DNA from: Antedon mediterranea
Taxonomy: Eukaryota > Echinodermata > Crinoidea > Comatulida > Antedonidae
Assembly (NCBI RefSeq): GCF_964355755.1
Contig: NC_092670.1
Coordinates: 10,911,201-10,975,200, forward strand
Length of the DNA stretch: 64,000 nucleotides
Direction: 5' to 3'
A model generated the notes under the pieces. It was not told the origin of the DNA, searched no databases, and worked only from the letters and a program-made list of their open reading frames with translations. The position numbers and the translations under genes were made by a program. Positions 39,401-48,279 of the stretch are shown one piece after another (the first letter of the stretch is position 1; every line of letters starts with the position of its first letter).

Positions 39401-42400
39401 ATTTAACTCACCCTTTCGATGTAACAAAACTCTGGCTTTTGAATTACGTTGTTTTCAACTGATGCTTCTTCCAGTATTTGCTTACTGATTTGACAAACAC
39501 GATCTTTCTGGTTATAGTTGACCGACAAGCAATCAGATTTGTGGGAACATTCCAGCAAACAATTTACACGGCTTATATTCTTCAACTCGTAACTCCAACC
39601 CTCAAGAGCCTGTCCCTGGATAACTGTATAGAATGAATTGGTCGAAAGAACGACAATAGGCAGGAGATTAAGAACGACAACCAAAGTTGCAAACGTATGC
39701 ATTGCAACGTTTTGGAAATACGTATTGACAAAATAAACTGTATGATGTGCCTTCAAATGCAACTTGTCGTACACCTTATTTGTGGTAACAAGGAACTACT
39801 GTACGTTTTCATCTTCTGATGTGCGTATTATAGATGTTCCATCCAAGTATAATACAATAGAACTTTGTCTGCACCAATCAAAAACGTGTTAGTAATAATA
39901 CTGTAACTATGTATGAACAAATTTCTAATAGCCTATCAAATCGAACCATCAAATTCATGGAGTTTTTGAATTATATATTAATATAAATTGAAATTACTAT
40001 GTAGCTGGATTATAACATTCTATGATCAATGTTCTGTTGTTTTTTTTAACAAATTCAGTGTTTTGGTTCAAGTATCTCTATTTTTAAATCTTATTATGCC
40101 TCGAAGTCTAATTTAATTTATTTTCATTATTTAAAACACCTTCTCTGCATGTAGAATAATAGAAGCTGCATTATTGTAAATTTAGTATCGTGTTTGTTGA
40201 CAGTTGACATAAATTAATTTTCCATATGTTGTTTTCACATTGCTACTAGGACATTACTTTTTAGTAATTGTTGTTGAGGCAACGATATATAATAAACAAC
40301 TACTAATATAATGTAAAATAGCTGTATAATTTATTTCCAAGTGAATAATATATTAAGATTCCAATCGATGAACAATAGATAAGATTGCAACAAGCTAGTA
40401 ATGATGCGTAGCAGATATTAGGATGAATGTGTTTAAACTTTAGAAGCATGTGATTTAATAGTTTCACTAGTCACATTCTATTATGACCAATAGGAATTAA
40501 GAATGTCATTGGTGTGCTTGCCTTATGCATAAGGAGTGACCACATTCTTTCATGTAGACTAGTGGACTGTGGTTAATTAATATTTATTGCTTTACTAAGA
40601 AAAGTTGGTAACTATCTAATGAAAAAAACAAAACAAATTAAGTTAAGGAACAAACTGTACATATATCTTAGGGAGATGAATCTGCGTGCCAGACTTAGTA
40701 ATTCTGACAGGGTCAGTAGCAATGCTCGTAATGTTATATGCTTATTTTGAATCGGCATTTATATATTATATATGCCATCTAGAACACTCTGTCAGAGATA
40801 CAGATTAAATTTTTATATTATATAAGCTTATGTTTTGCGGCGTGCATGAGGTAGAAACATGAGCAAGAATACTTGCCACCCGTTTGATAATCATTTTTTA
40901 AATGGTGCATGTGAGTGCACATGCTGCTGACCACTTGCTGTCTTCACATCTAAATGACCTGATTGTGACGTAGTAAAATGGTTCGTGAATTACTAAACGC
41001 AGCATTCAGTATTTGCAAAGAAATTGGTTTAAACACAAATTTTTCATAAAAATGTGCCATTCTATAATGGCTTAAATGAATAAAGGAGAAATAAAAGGTG
41101 CCCAAGCTCAAACAGATTATCGGACTTGCAGTTTAGGAGGAGATACAGGAACAAACTTTGGCTTAGTGCTATTATAATATGATGATCAACGAACAAAACA
41201 TCTTAAACAGTCCCTTTGCTCAAGATTACATATCCAACCTTTCCAGAACTTGGAACCATCCCTTACCTTCATATCACTTTCAACACCCACCAAAAATCAT
41301 TTCCGTACCCCTGTGTTGAACTATAGTATATATTTGAATAGCTTTAAAAAAAAAGTGACCAATAAAGAAATCTGATGTAATAATAAAACTAGCGTTAAAT
41401 TTGTCTGTTATAAGACAACATTTAATGTACCCTATCTAGTGAGTTTACTGGTGCAATTATTAAATAAAGAAATTAAATTTAATTTTGTTCTTTATTGTTC
41501 TTTTAGGCTTGAAGCTGTTCATTGTGGGTGTCTTCCTTTGTGTCCTAACCAGCTGGTTTATCCTGAAATATTTCCTAGTAAGTTTAGAGTTCTCAACTTG
41601 CTTTAATTGATTTCAGTAGTTTGGATACAAAAATTCTGTAGTAATTACAAAATAGTTGTCATGTTTGTTTCAGAGCATGTACAGAATGATATTCAGAAAG
41701 ACCATCACACTGTGATTGTGTTTTGACAAATTGTAATCAAGAAATAAAATGGAAATCCAGAACAAGGGCTTTTCGTGGATTGTGGGTCGATGATTAGTCC
41801 ATCATAATTTTGTGTTTTATTTTGGGTTTCTCATAATTTTAAGCCAAATCATAATTTTGCCTAGTATGTATTGCCATAGTATTTATCTCCATTTTCATAC
41901 AAAAATTACATGGCAGCACTGAAATAAGTAATTAAATATTCCAATATTGAATTACCTTGACTCTTGGAATCTATTTTATTTTATATAACACCTAAATAAA
42001 TTCCTGTCATTTGATTGGACGATTGTGGGTCACATGGCGTGCAATAGTACGCACTATTAAACGATCGTTTAATAGTACTTTTTGAAACATTTTTGTGTAC
42101 GAAAAAAAAAACGTCTCGCGGATGAAAAAAAATCTAGTACACAAATTATCCTATGATATGGCTCTGTACTGTGAAATACAACAGCGCCACCTGTCGTCTG
42201 GTCTCAGTTTCATTTGTAAACACCACCGCGAGATATGCAACAGCAGCAGATATTTGTGTACGATTTGGACATTATGTACTAATTTCATTCAAAAAGGCAT
42301 TTAAATTAGCTTTAGATCGTTTTTAGGATTTTGATTAATTAATGGGGACATCCCTACAAGACGTGGAATTGTTGGAAAAACCATAATTAGCTTAGATAAG

Positions 42401-43898
42401 TTCCAATTGTCTGTCGAAGTTTTGCCTTTCAGCCAAGCTAGTACTACTAGGCTACTAGGGTAGCCTAGGCCATGCTAGTATTAGGCTAGGCCTAGCCTAG
42501 GCGTTTTAGCCTTGCTAGGCCTAGGATTGTTTGGTCGTTTGTTGACATAATTAACACAAAAGTAGGTGTGTTTACGAAATCCATATAAATATAACATTTA
42601 ATATAAAATTATTAAAAACCAAATGTTACTGTTTTTAATCAATGTGTGTGAATGAAATGTAGTAAGCTTTGGTTAGGGCTACCTTTTATTTGATTCAAAT
42701 AACTAGAATTTATTTAGATGTTATATAAAACAAATAATGAATGTTTTGTATTCGTGTAATGGTACAAATAATGGCACTTGGTGAATGATGAAAGGTTATA
42801 TCAACTCGGCGTTGCCTCGTTGATATAACCTTTCATCATTCACCTCGTGCCATTATTTGTACCATTACACTCATAAACATTCATTATTTGTATAATATTT
42901 TATGGTGATGCTATTATATGACATCAAATGTAAACATTAAAGTAGTATTGTTCTTTATCGAATTACCGCTTTCAATCTTTATTACATTATATAGTATTAT
43001 ATGGTGACGCTATTAAATAACATGAATTTAAACATATTGTAACGTTTTTCCTCCGCCTGTCTCTACTGTGTACTACGTACATTTCTCGGGTCCCTTTCTA
43101 GCCTGGTAGCAATCTCATTCGTTAGGCCTAGAGCCTGGCTAGCCTAGTTATTCATTATAGAATTAAAAGGTGATATACTCGGCTTATTGGAAGGAGTATG
43201 CTCTTTCTAATAAACGGACCACCGGAAGAGTCCCACACCCTAGTTTATTTTATGGACAGATAGGAAGTTTAATCTCGCTTGGCTAGCCTATCAGGTTCCC
43301 AGGTTCTCTCATTCCGTCTAGGTCTAACACTCACTAAGTAATTATTGCTAGATAAATAAGGACTATGTGATTATGACAGGTAGCGTTAGGTTCGACGACA
43401 GTGATATTCCGTCGGCTTCACATACAATGTAAATAGATAGATAAATGAGGAAAGTTAGTAGATTATATTCTCATGAGCCTTTATGACTCTTTTATTTATA
43501 AACTTGCCAACTACAGTATTGATTAACAAAGATACAAGAACAACGGGATGGATGGTCTCGCTCACTCAAAATCAAAACGAAGAGTGGTAGAGGTTTCTGG
43601 CTTTATTTGGCTTGCTACATTATAACAATAGGTAGAAAATAAATGATTTGGGCTGTACCAATTTCCGTTACATTATAAAGGAGTATTGTCCTATACCGAA
43701 TTACTCTTACAATCTCTTATAGAGGACTGTTTATACAATACAGAACAACAGTTATTTAAACATCTACGACGATTCTGCAGAACACCAAATATTGTACGTA
43801 ACTATGACAGAAGTACACTGAATGAAATCACTACAAAATGTGGCTGGACATCTCTCAAGCAACAATATCTAACACTGCTTTCAAGTCAAGAATCATAA
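9258..43898 (+). CDS. GTDC1: GTDC1/QTMAN-type tRNA-queuosine glycosyltransferase, 7 exons, 408 aa
   Basis: Exons 9258-9445, 17901-18068, 18700-19068, 20295-20404, 22564-22708, 41507-41577 and 43723-43898 join in frame (1227 nt). The protein follows vertebrate GTDC1 (about 458 aa) end to end: [18 protein letters not shown], the [15 protein letters not shown] block, [55 protein letters not shown] and YPEIFP. It has the GT-B fold layout of family-4 enzymes with an EX7E motif at E321-E329 split by intron 5. Vertebrate GTDC1 (QTMAN) adds mannose to queuosine-34 of tRNA-Asp; the same role is inferred here. The variable middle (about 155-235) is shorter than in vertebrates. Odd points: intron 1 appears to use a GC donor, and the gene hosts an antisense gene in intron 5. 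Confidence 0.93.
9446..9545. repeat. start of GTDC1 intron 1, repeated inverted at 15655-15775
   Basis: TTTGCTGCAGCACGTCGCTG at the 5' edge of the intron, followed by an ATATATTG segment, GAGGTATTGC and GTGGGTAATTG, recurs in the same order as the reverse complement of 15655-15775. The similarity starts within a few bases of the proposed donor. Confidence 0.6.
9700..10115. repeat. CTAG/GGCC-rich cluster
   Basis: A patch dominated by overlapping CCTAGGCCTA and TAGGCCTA words, unlike the surrounding AT-rich DNA. Similar patches occur at about 25250-25520, 42430-42530 and 52305-52545. No coding potential. Confidence 0.6.
10116..11165. other. AT-rich intron sequence
   Basis: Part of GTDC1 intron 1. 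I see no gene and no structured repeat. Confidence 0.5.
11166..14105. repeat. 157-bp tandem satellite array, about 18-19 copies
   Basis: Anchors such as AACAGCATTC recur at 11441, 11598, 11755 and 11912, a period of 157 bp, up to about 14105. Copies differ by scattered substitutions, a few small indels, and one copy near 13811 lacks about 17 bp. The array opens with an inverted segment (about 11162-11222) in which the unit word AATGCTGTTTAATTAAAC faces its complement. No ORF. Confidence 0.9.
14106..16560. other. intron sequence between array and LINE
   Basis: AT-rich with a few TAGGCCTA words and the inverted repeat copy at 15655-15775. A 150-codon open frame at 15944-16396 lacks any recognisable domain and is probably chance. 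Confidence 0.45.
15655..15775 (-). repeat. inverted partial copy of the GTDC1 intron 1 start
   Basis: Reverse complement shares TTTGCTGCAGCACGTCGCTG, CATATATTGTA, GAGGTATTGC and GTGGGTAATTG in order with 9446-9545. Either a small mobile repeat or a local inverted duplication. Confidence 0.6.
16580..17865 (+). pseudogene. degenerate non-LTR retrotransposon (LINE), RT and C-terminal part
   Basis: Frames in succession read [26 protein letters not shown], a stop, then [11 protein letters not shown], a damaged YADD region near 16872, [45 protein letters not shown] and [12 protein letters not shown]. These are the reverse transcriptase and thumb motifs of CR1/Jockey-type LINEs. Stops and frameshifts (about 16772, 16804, 16872, 17215) make it dead. 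The 3' end has a stem (CTTTGAGTG...CACTCAAAG) and an ATAAAA-rich tail near 17860. It lies sense within GTDC1 intron 1. Confidence 0.85.
17901..18068 (+). CDS. GTDC1: GTDC1 exon 2
   Basis: Acceptor cttcccttag, donor TG|gtactg. Encodes about residues 64-118: [31 protein letters not shown] and [12 protein letters not shown], all hallmark blocks of the family's N-terminal domain. Confidence 0.92.
18069..18699. other. GTDC1 intron 2 with diverged element remnant
   Basis: Between about 18125 and 18450 words such as ACCCCTAGAT, CGATCATACTTTTT and GATTGTTTGATC follow the same order as 6240-6435, so this is an old relative of the 6139-7501 element. No gene. Confidence 0.5.
18700..19068 (+). CDS. GTDC1: GTDC1 exon 3
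   Basis: Starts after ttcttttag at 18699, upstream of the in-frame ATG at 18740; encodes [17 protein letters not shown], the [15 protein letters not shown] block, a variable low-conservation linker and KIVWAHRW. Ends AGA TG|gtacag. Confidence 0.92.
19090..19615. repeat. 18-bp minisatellite (about 30 units)
   Basis: Units of the form ACTGCTATACTTATTTAC and ACTGCTGTACTTATTTAC, with shorter variants carrying TTATTTG or TTATTGAC, begin about 20 bp after the exon 3 donor. The period being a multiple of three creates artificial TLLYLF reading frames; these are not genes. Confidence 0.92.
20295..20404 (+). CDS. GTDC1: GTDC1 exon 4
   Basis: 110 nt between acceptor ttttgtag and donor CCAG|gtaatt; encodes [17 protein letters not shown] and [12 protein letters not shown]. 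Phases match both neighbours. Confidence 0.92.
20458..22199. mobile_element. TTAA-type transposon (Kolobok/piggyBac-like, non-autonomous), 1742 bp
   Basis: Starts AGGGGGATTCTGGGTTTAAA and ends with the complement of AGGGGGGTTCCGGGTTTAAA (20 of 22 terminal positions agree). TTAA lies on both sides (20454-20457 and 22200-22203). The neighbouring tandem copy at 22290-22425 reads straight through the same position with a single TTAA, confirming the ends. No transposase is visible. A retroposon-like repeat (20940-21090) is nested inside. Confidence 0.88.
20940..21090 (+). repeat. LINE/SINE 3'-tail-like repeat, second copy
   Basis: Runs from GCAAGCCTGCGAGCTACAGC to AAATAAAGAATGAATGAATG; inverted relative to 8455-8605. 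Nested in the TTAA element, so it inserted later or was carried by it. Confidence 0.6.
22290..22425 (+). repeat. tandem copy that preserves the empty site of the TTAA element
   Basis: Contains GTAGAGGGCAGTGTT-type sequence, GCGATTTAAAAATATT and CTGCCACTGTTTAACATTCC without interruption, whereas in the first copy these parts are separated by 1742 bp. Confidence 0.85.
22564..22708 (+). CDS. GTDC1: GTDC1 exon 5
   Basis: Acceptor tttttatatag; encodes [38 protein letters not shown] and YGVA. The last two bases AT plus the first base of exon 6 form Met327, inside the EX7E motif. Donor gtgagt at 22709. Confidence 0.92.
22709..23066. other. start of GTDC1 intron 5
   Basis: No gene or structured repeat seen. 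The whole intron runs to 41506 (18.8 kb) and houses the fold-back element, a Harbinger element and the antisense fibrinogen-related gene. Confidence 0.6.
23808..24666. mobile_element. nested TIR element (ATAGAGAGAAATGGCGAACC ends)
   Basis: AATAGAGAGAAATGGCGAAC at the left edge and its complement at the right edge bound an 859-bp segment. Subterminal TACCCACTCGG-type words are also inverted. No ORF, no clear target duplication. Confidence 0.7.
24667..25574. other. AT-rich then CTAG-rich spacer
   Basis: AT-rich to about 25130, then TAGGCCTA/CTAG-rich to 25520. No gene. Confidence 0.5.
25575..27900. repeat. giant palindrome, arms about 1.15 kb, centre 26737
   Basis: The left arm from GTCCAGATCCCTATG to about 26720 is reproduced as its complement to 27900. 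Three pairs of matched sites give the same centre (26737.5), so there is no net length difference along the arms, and differences are scattered substitutions. Each arm contains three TGACCTTTGACCT-type sites set in loosely repeated blocks. No ORF is found. Confidence 0.9.
25708..25720. promoter_or_regulatory. DR1-type nuclear receptor motif (one of six)
   Basis: TGACCTCTGACCT here and TGACCTTTGACCT at 25887-25899 and 26028-26040 are perfect direct repeats of AGGTCA with one spacer base. Mirror copies lie at 27435-27447, 27576-27588 and 27755-27767. DR1 sites bind HNF4, RXR or COUP-TF type receptors; function here is not shown. Confidence 0.5.
28505..28925. repeat. CCAGTTGACCAGTTG tandem block
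   Basis: About 20 units of AAAAACCAGTTGACCAGTTG type. Read on the minus strand it gives a long artificial NWSTGFS repeat frame, not a gene. Confidence 0.85.
29281..30103. mobile_element. PIF/Harbinger-type element, 823 bp, TTA target duplication
   Basis: Left end GGCCCTGTTTCTGCTGCC, right end complement GGGCCTGTTTCTGCTGC, flanked by TTA (29278-29280) and TTA (30104-30106). Subterminal regions are packed with TACCGTAT and ATACGGTA words, candidate transposase binding sites. The interior encodes a broken Myb/SANT-like protein, the accessory protein typical of Harbinger elements; the transposase gene is absent. Confidence 0.88.
29596..29893 (+). pseudogene. Myb/SANT-like (MADF/trihelix) DNA-binding protein, frameshifted
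   Basis: From ATG 29596 the frame reads [17 protein letters not shown] and stops at 29649. The continuation is in another frame from about 29633: [35 protein letters not shown] and NCPHYDVF, a typical trihelix ending. The two halves fit one domain broken by a frameshift near 29640. In Harbinger transposons such proteins help the transposase reach DNA. About 85 residues remain. Confidence 0.7.
30104..32155. repeat. 3' flank of fibrinogen-related gene 1, duplicated at 47340-48280
   Basis: From about 30700, segments such as CTTTACCTTGGAAAATACAT and AACCAATATAATAAGATATA recur in order at 47340-47880. Within copy 1 the segment is itself tandemly repeated (about 30700-30990 and 31085-31330). Strongly AT-rich; no further gene seen. 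Confidence 0.7.
32156..32403 (-). CDS. FReD1 exon 4: fibrinogen domain C-terminus
   Basis: Acceptor tttgtttag; encodes [11 protein letters not shown] to [11 protein letters not shown] and the stop TAA (32158-32156). Contains the calcium-site and ligand-pocket region. Confidence 0.9.
32156..39702 (-). CDS. secreted PAN/apple + fibrinogen-domain protein (FReD gene 1), 4 exons, 312 aa
   Basis: Minus-strand exons 39702-39412, 36449-36312, 35291-35030 and 32403-32156 join in frame (939 nt). Residues 1-20 form a signal peptide, 24-97 a PAN/apple-like domain with cysteines 48, 52, 58, 70 and 93, and 103-312 a fibrinogen C-terminal domain: [95 protein letters not shown] is the calcium-site region. 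The family comprises secreted pattern-recognition lectins and matrix proteins. The ATG at 39702 is preferred because it starts the hydrophobic signal. The gene is wholly antisense within GTDC1 intron 5. Confidence 0.88.
33361..33470. repeat. SINE-like repeat copy in FReD1 intron 3
   Basis: ACAAGGCCA, CGTGCT, GACCAACCGA and GAGTCGCGT...GACTAAAAA appear in the same order as in the repeats at 48805-48912 and around 49480/56366. Diverged copy. Confidence 0.5.
33905..34820 (-). repeat. dispersed 0.9 kb repeat, copy B
   Basis: Reverse complement of 2310-3215. Ends in GCGTACCATCT at 34807-34817. The ORF starting [11 protein letters not shown] is open here from 34275 for about 56 codons and carries an in-frame TAGGCCTA insertion at 34307-34314. 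Lies in intron 3 of FReD1. Confidence 0.78.
35030..35291 (-). CDS. FReD1 exon 3: fibrinogen domain core
   Basis: 262 nt encoding [20 protein letters not shown] through [10 protein letters not shown]. Acceptor cattatcag, donor GCAG|gttagt. Same length as the paralogous exon at 58324-58063. Confidence 0.9.
36312..36449 (-). CDS. FReD1 exon 2: start of fibrinogen domain
   Basis: [20 protein letters not shown] and [14 protein letters not shown]. The acceptor giving phase 0 is the second AG of ttagag (exon starts 36449); the first AG is the alternative. Donor ACA|gtaagt. Confidence 0.82.
36450..39411. other. FReD1 intron 1
   Basis: AT-rich, a short (GA)n run at about 36842-36855, no structured element or further exon identified. 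Confidence 0.6.
39412..39702 (-). CDS. FReD1 exon 1: signal peptide and PAN/apple-like domain
   Basis: [20 protein letters not shown] is a clear signal sequence. [16 protein letters not shown] and the following spaced cysteines fit PAN domains. Donor AGG|gtgagt in phase 0. Confidence 0.8.
39703..41506. other. FReD1 upstream region / end of GTDC1 intron 5
   Basis: The FReD1 promoter should lie just above 39702 on the minus strand, but I see no distinct element. No gene or structured repeat is evident. Confidence 0.5.
41507..41577 (+). CDS. GTDC1: GTDC1 exon 6
   Basis: 71-nt exon, acceptor gttcttttag, donor CCTA|gtaagt. Encodes [20 protein letters not shown] and IFP, completing the EX7E motif after an 18.8 kb intron. 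Confidence 0.92.
41990..42893 (-). repeat. hairpin-repeat family, copy B with internal extra segment
   Basis: Reverse complement of about 6700-7017, but split: the flank part is 41990-42110, the hairpin 42729-42893, and about 600 bp lie between. The extra segment includes a CTAG/GGCC-rich patch (42430-42530). Located in GTDC1 intron 6. Confidence 0.75.
42894..43722. other. end of GTDC1 intron 6
   Basis: Repeated ATATGGTGATGCTATTA / ATATGGTGACGCTATTA words near 42900-43020 and a few TAGGCCTA patches. No gene. Confidence 0.5.
43723..43898 (+). CDS. GTDC1: GTDC1 exon 7 (C-terminus and stop)
   Basis: Acceptor tctcttatag; encodes [32 protein letters not shown] and [17 protein letters not shown], stop TAA at 43896-43898. 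A polyadenylation signal AATAAA lies at 44125-44130. Confidence 0.9.
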
Positions 43899-46800
43899 TG
43901 GTGTATCACAATTTTCAAGATGCATAATTGCCGTGAATGGTAAATTATTAACTTATATACTACTTTTCAATTGGTATGCACTTTTATTATCCTAGCAATT
44001 ATACCTGTCTCAGTACAATTCCAACTAATTTGATATGTCTCATAACCCGGAGGCCAGTATCTCCCTGTATTCACCAACCTCCAACCCTCTTCAATCACAT
44101 CCCTCACTTAGGGTTAAACAAAATAATAAATCCTTCCCAGTACAATTTTTAATTTGGGAAAAAAACAACTTAAGCTTCATAATGAGAGGCCAAGAGGATG
44201 ATGCACAACTATGATAGGCCTATGGTTTAGATACTTTGCAAACTGTGTAAATGAATAGGTGTCGTATTGGCTAATGATTAAAATATCAATACAGCTACAT
44301 ATGATACGGCTGAAATACCTCTGCCCAAGGCTTCTTTCTCCTCTCCCTATCCCAGCCACAATCAACAAACCCTAACTCCTAGAACAGTTCAATCCCAATC
44401 ATGTTGTGCTTCATTAGCCCCAAAACGCCAGTATCTCCGCCCCACTAGGTTTGAGACGTTTCTAGTATAAATTATATTGAGCCATACAGTATATCACTCC
44501 CAACCCATAACCCCTCAGTGGCAGTTTTTTAAAAATATAGTTTAAAACATTTCCAGTAGAGTTTCAGCCATGTTGATAGGCCTACGACCCACCCCAAACT
44601 CCCAACTTCTTTCCAGAAATACTTAAAATTCAATTCAAATTGATAGCCTACTACCCTTAGCCCAAGCAAAAATCCCCACCATTCCTTTTACCGCAACTCC
44701 CCCCTCCCCCTTCTGACTTTGGGAATTTTTTAAATGTAGTTTAAAACCTTCACAGTATAATTGCAGTCATTTTGATACCCATATGTATGGTTACGTGCAG
44801 AAACAGAAATTTGTATAACGAACACACTCAATTCACCAGGGACAAAAAGTAGTGAGCCCTCTATCGGCAGCGAATCGTTTTTGCACACGAGACAGCGTTG
44901 ACAATTACCCGGAAGCAACTTTGTTTTGAAAAGTAAATCTTAGGTTTTTGCAAACTGGCCAATTGGAACTTTTGGTTTTATTTACTAATGAATAATTCAT
45001 GAAAACCTTTGACGAGGCATCTACGAACCACGTGATATTGTTTTTTAATCGACGAACCCATTATATTTGTGTGAAACAAGGGTGAATTACACCGATGTTT
45101 TTTAAACAATTTTAGGCTATTCGAATGTTAAAATTTTGTCTAATTTGTTGAGGCTGTAATAAAACAACGCAATTTTTTGAGAAGGTGGGTTTTATAGTTT
45201 CTGAATATTTGATTTTTCAATAGTAGTTAATAAAAAAATCTCGTTGGGGTTATTTTTTATTTTTTTTTAATGGCTGCTTAAACATGTGCCTTCTTGGGTA
45301 TTTCACTATTGAAAATGGAACACATGGTTGTAGCTAAAATCATTTTTTACGCCATAAGATAAAAAATGTGGTTTTGTAAATTAATAAGGGCAACATATAA
45401 TATATAGGAAAGCTGTTTTAAATCATAAAACTCTACAAAGCCTCTTTGTTTTATTTATAAATCAATATAGTCTAGGCCTAGTAATACAGTAGAAGAGCCA
45501 GGCTTTAGCCTATAATAGTGGGGTAGTGCGTGCATTATTGGCGCGTGTTCATTGTCAGGCGCGCGTTGTTTATAGGCCTAAGAAAATAAGAATAAATATA
45601 CTCATATAATTAAATAATGATTATTATTAATTGAATGTTTTGTTTTTTTTACAGACCCCAGAGGATTGTTCTACATACTTCAATACAAATAGCATTAAAG
45701 CAACAACAATTTCTTATGAGTCATATTAATTTACCTCTGGCATATAATGTCAAAAAGCACTATTAATACTGTAATTATTGATATTTATAGATGTATTGCC
45801 AAAGAGACATTTATTTTTTAAAAACTTTAACTTATCCTAATTTACTTATTTAAAGGTTCAAGTGGCGGTTGGTTGTTGTGCAGTAGTTTAATAAAGTTTA
45901 AATGTACATTTCAAATCGGCAAATAAATAATGGTAATAGGCCTACTACAGTAATAGTAAATCTTTTGAAGATTAGGCTTAGTACAAAAAATGTTAGCTAA
46001 GTTCATGTAGAAAACTTGTTGTCTGATTTTTAAGGTGCAATTTGTGATAATATTAAAAGTTAAAATGTTAATTGGTGTGTATTTGTATTTCATTTATTGC
46101 TCCATTATTATAATAAAAAGCAGGGAACCGTGAAATTTCATTTTAGCTCCGATAAAAAGTAAACATTTTCAGCATATACTTAAATCAATCATATGTTAGT
46201 GAAAGGTGACATTAACTGATTTATTATGAGATTACTAGTAAGCCTACTAGTAGGTTTAGCTCTATTCATAAAAATATGACATTATATACTGTGTACATTA
46301 ATTAATTAGCCTAGGCCTAACTAATTGACTGATTTTTCAGTATTTTACCAAGTCAGCCGTTCAGGCATGCAAACAGTCCCCACTTCACACTAATCTTCAT
46401 AATTATAAGAAAAATGAAAGTTGAGCACTTTATTTTAAAATTTATATGCCCATATTATAAGATTCTGCATCATCCACTTAACAAGAACTAAAATTGAGAG
46501 CACAGTGATGGAGCGCATTTTCCGTCGTTCTCGTCGCCTAAGGAAACGAGTATTCCAGCCTTGCCGCGTATTCCTAGGCCTACGCGCACCGCACTTTCGC
46601 TCAAAATACACTATCTTCAACTCCTTATAGAATTTGTTTGAAAAATAACCCCAAGCTTATATTTGGAAATCTTTGAAAATGCATATAAGACTATATTATA
46701 GCGTTTTCAGAATTTCATTTAAAAATTGCAAATTAATGTTAGCTATTTTAACAAATTAGTTAGTTTTCACTTTTTTGTTTTCGCCGTATGACTCGCTTTG

Positions 46801-47339
46801 TTTACGTTTACACTTGGCTTAGACGTTTATCTTAGAATTCAAATAAATTAATCCATAATCAACTAAAATTGCTATTGTTGTGGTTTTTGTTTAATATAAA
46901 TGTTCTTTATTAACAGAAATAAATCAAACAACAATATAATTTAATATAAACCCGTTAAAAAGGAAATTTAGACAGCCTATAAAACACGGACGTCAGAACT
47001 CGCGTCGCTCGAAATGCTCGTTAACTTTCTATTTATAGCCAATCGAAAAAGGCTCCGGCTAACTTAAACAATGAAAACGGCTCTCGGAACACTTAATGTC
47101 CCATTTTCGCTGTTTGACGTGGATGTGCGAACAGAAAAACACAATAGTGGAAAAAAGGTTGGGAATTTTGACCCATAACTTGTATTCAAGATGGCGGATG
47201 ATGTTCAAATATAGTTTAGAACCTTTCCTGTACCATTATGGTCATTTTGATACCCCATATGTGTACAGTAACAAAACAAAGTACAAGCAGATTCATAAGT
47301 TAAATTCATACAAAAAGAATTGATCAAAGTTTTGTTTTT
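43899..47339. other. intergenic region after GTDC1
   Basis: Degenerate repeats sharing TATAGTTTAAAAC, CAGTATAATTGCAGTCATTTTGATA and similar words recur at about 44000-44800 and 47130-47280. Elsewhere AT-rich. The only possible exon is at about 45655-45730. Confidence 0.5.
45655..45730 (+). other. possible alternative terminal exon of GTDC1
   Basis: A strong acceptor (ttttttttacag) is followed by CCCAGAGGATTGTTCTACATAC, loosely like the start of exon 7 (AGAGGACTGTTTATAC), and an AATAAA lies near 45890. From CAG|AGG the frame would give K-DCSTYFNTNSIKATTISYES then stop. Weak; may be chance. Confidence 0.25.
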
Positions 47340-48032
47340 TTGCTGAAAGTGATTTTTTGACGTTAATAAATTCAAAGTTGAATTTTGTAGTAGTTTATTT
47401 GCTTTTTAATGTTTAATACTTTCACTTTACCTTGGAAAATACATTAGCATTCATCTTGTGTTTCTTTATGTCACTAATTTCCTTGATCATAACCAATATA
47501 ATAAGATATATAATATACATTCATTGTAAGTTTTTATTTAATTTTTAATCATTTCAAAATAAGATTCAATTTAAAAACTTCAGCAAATATCCATTGAAAA
47601 TACTCCTAAAATTAGATTAAAAATTACTAATTATTATTAATTAAAATATAGGAAATACTGATTTATGATTAGATATCAATTTGATTTTATTAATTAAAAA
47701 CAATAATAATAATGTTACTATTGTATTAGCATAGTTTTAAATAATACAATTAATATTGTTTTTACAGAATGACTTATTATGATTATTTGGTATAATATTT
47801 AAAAATGATTAATAATAAAACATTAATTGTTACTATTATATAATTTAAAATACAAAATGAAAAATTCCATTTAATAAATTTTAAACAAATCACAGTTGAT
47901 ATGCCAATTTGATTAATATGTTATAACATTTGGATTATTATAATAAAATAATTATTCAATGATAAAGCAAAATGATAATTTAAAAGAAACAAAGAAGAAT
48001 CTAAATTATTAAATAATTACAGATTCTGATTT

Positions 48033-48279
48033 CAACCATCATCACTGTTGTCTTAAAAGATCAAAATAGTGATCTCAGTTGATGCCATTGTAATGAGCTG
48101 TACCTGGTGTCAGACAAGCCCATTCAGGTATGAATCATGAACATTCTCTTATGGGGCTCTTTTAACCATCATCACTGTTGTCTTAAAAGATCAAAATAGC
48201 GATCCCAGTTGATGCCATTGTAATCAGCTGTACCTGGTGTAAGACAAAGCCCATTCAGGTCTGAATCATGAACATTCTC
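48033..48279 (-). pseudogene. two tandem fragments of the last fibrinogen exon
   Basis: The 3' part of exon 4 is repeated downstream of FReD2 at a period of about 130 bp (AACCATCATCACTGT at 48034, 48164 and 48295). The nearer fragment reads SDLNGLCLTPGTADYNGINW then drifts out of frame. They lie after the functional stop and are probably non-coding remnants. Confidence 0.8.

Noticed and set aside
39703-39774. 24-residue extension upstream of the FReD1 signal peptide
   Set aside because: It begins with GTG and would bury the signal sequence; ATG at 39702 is better.
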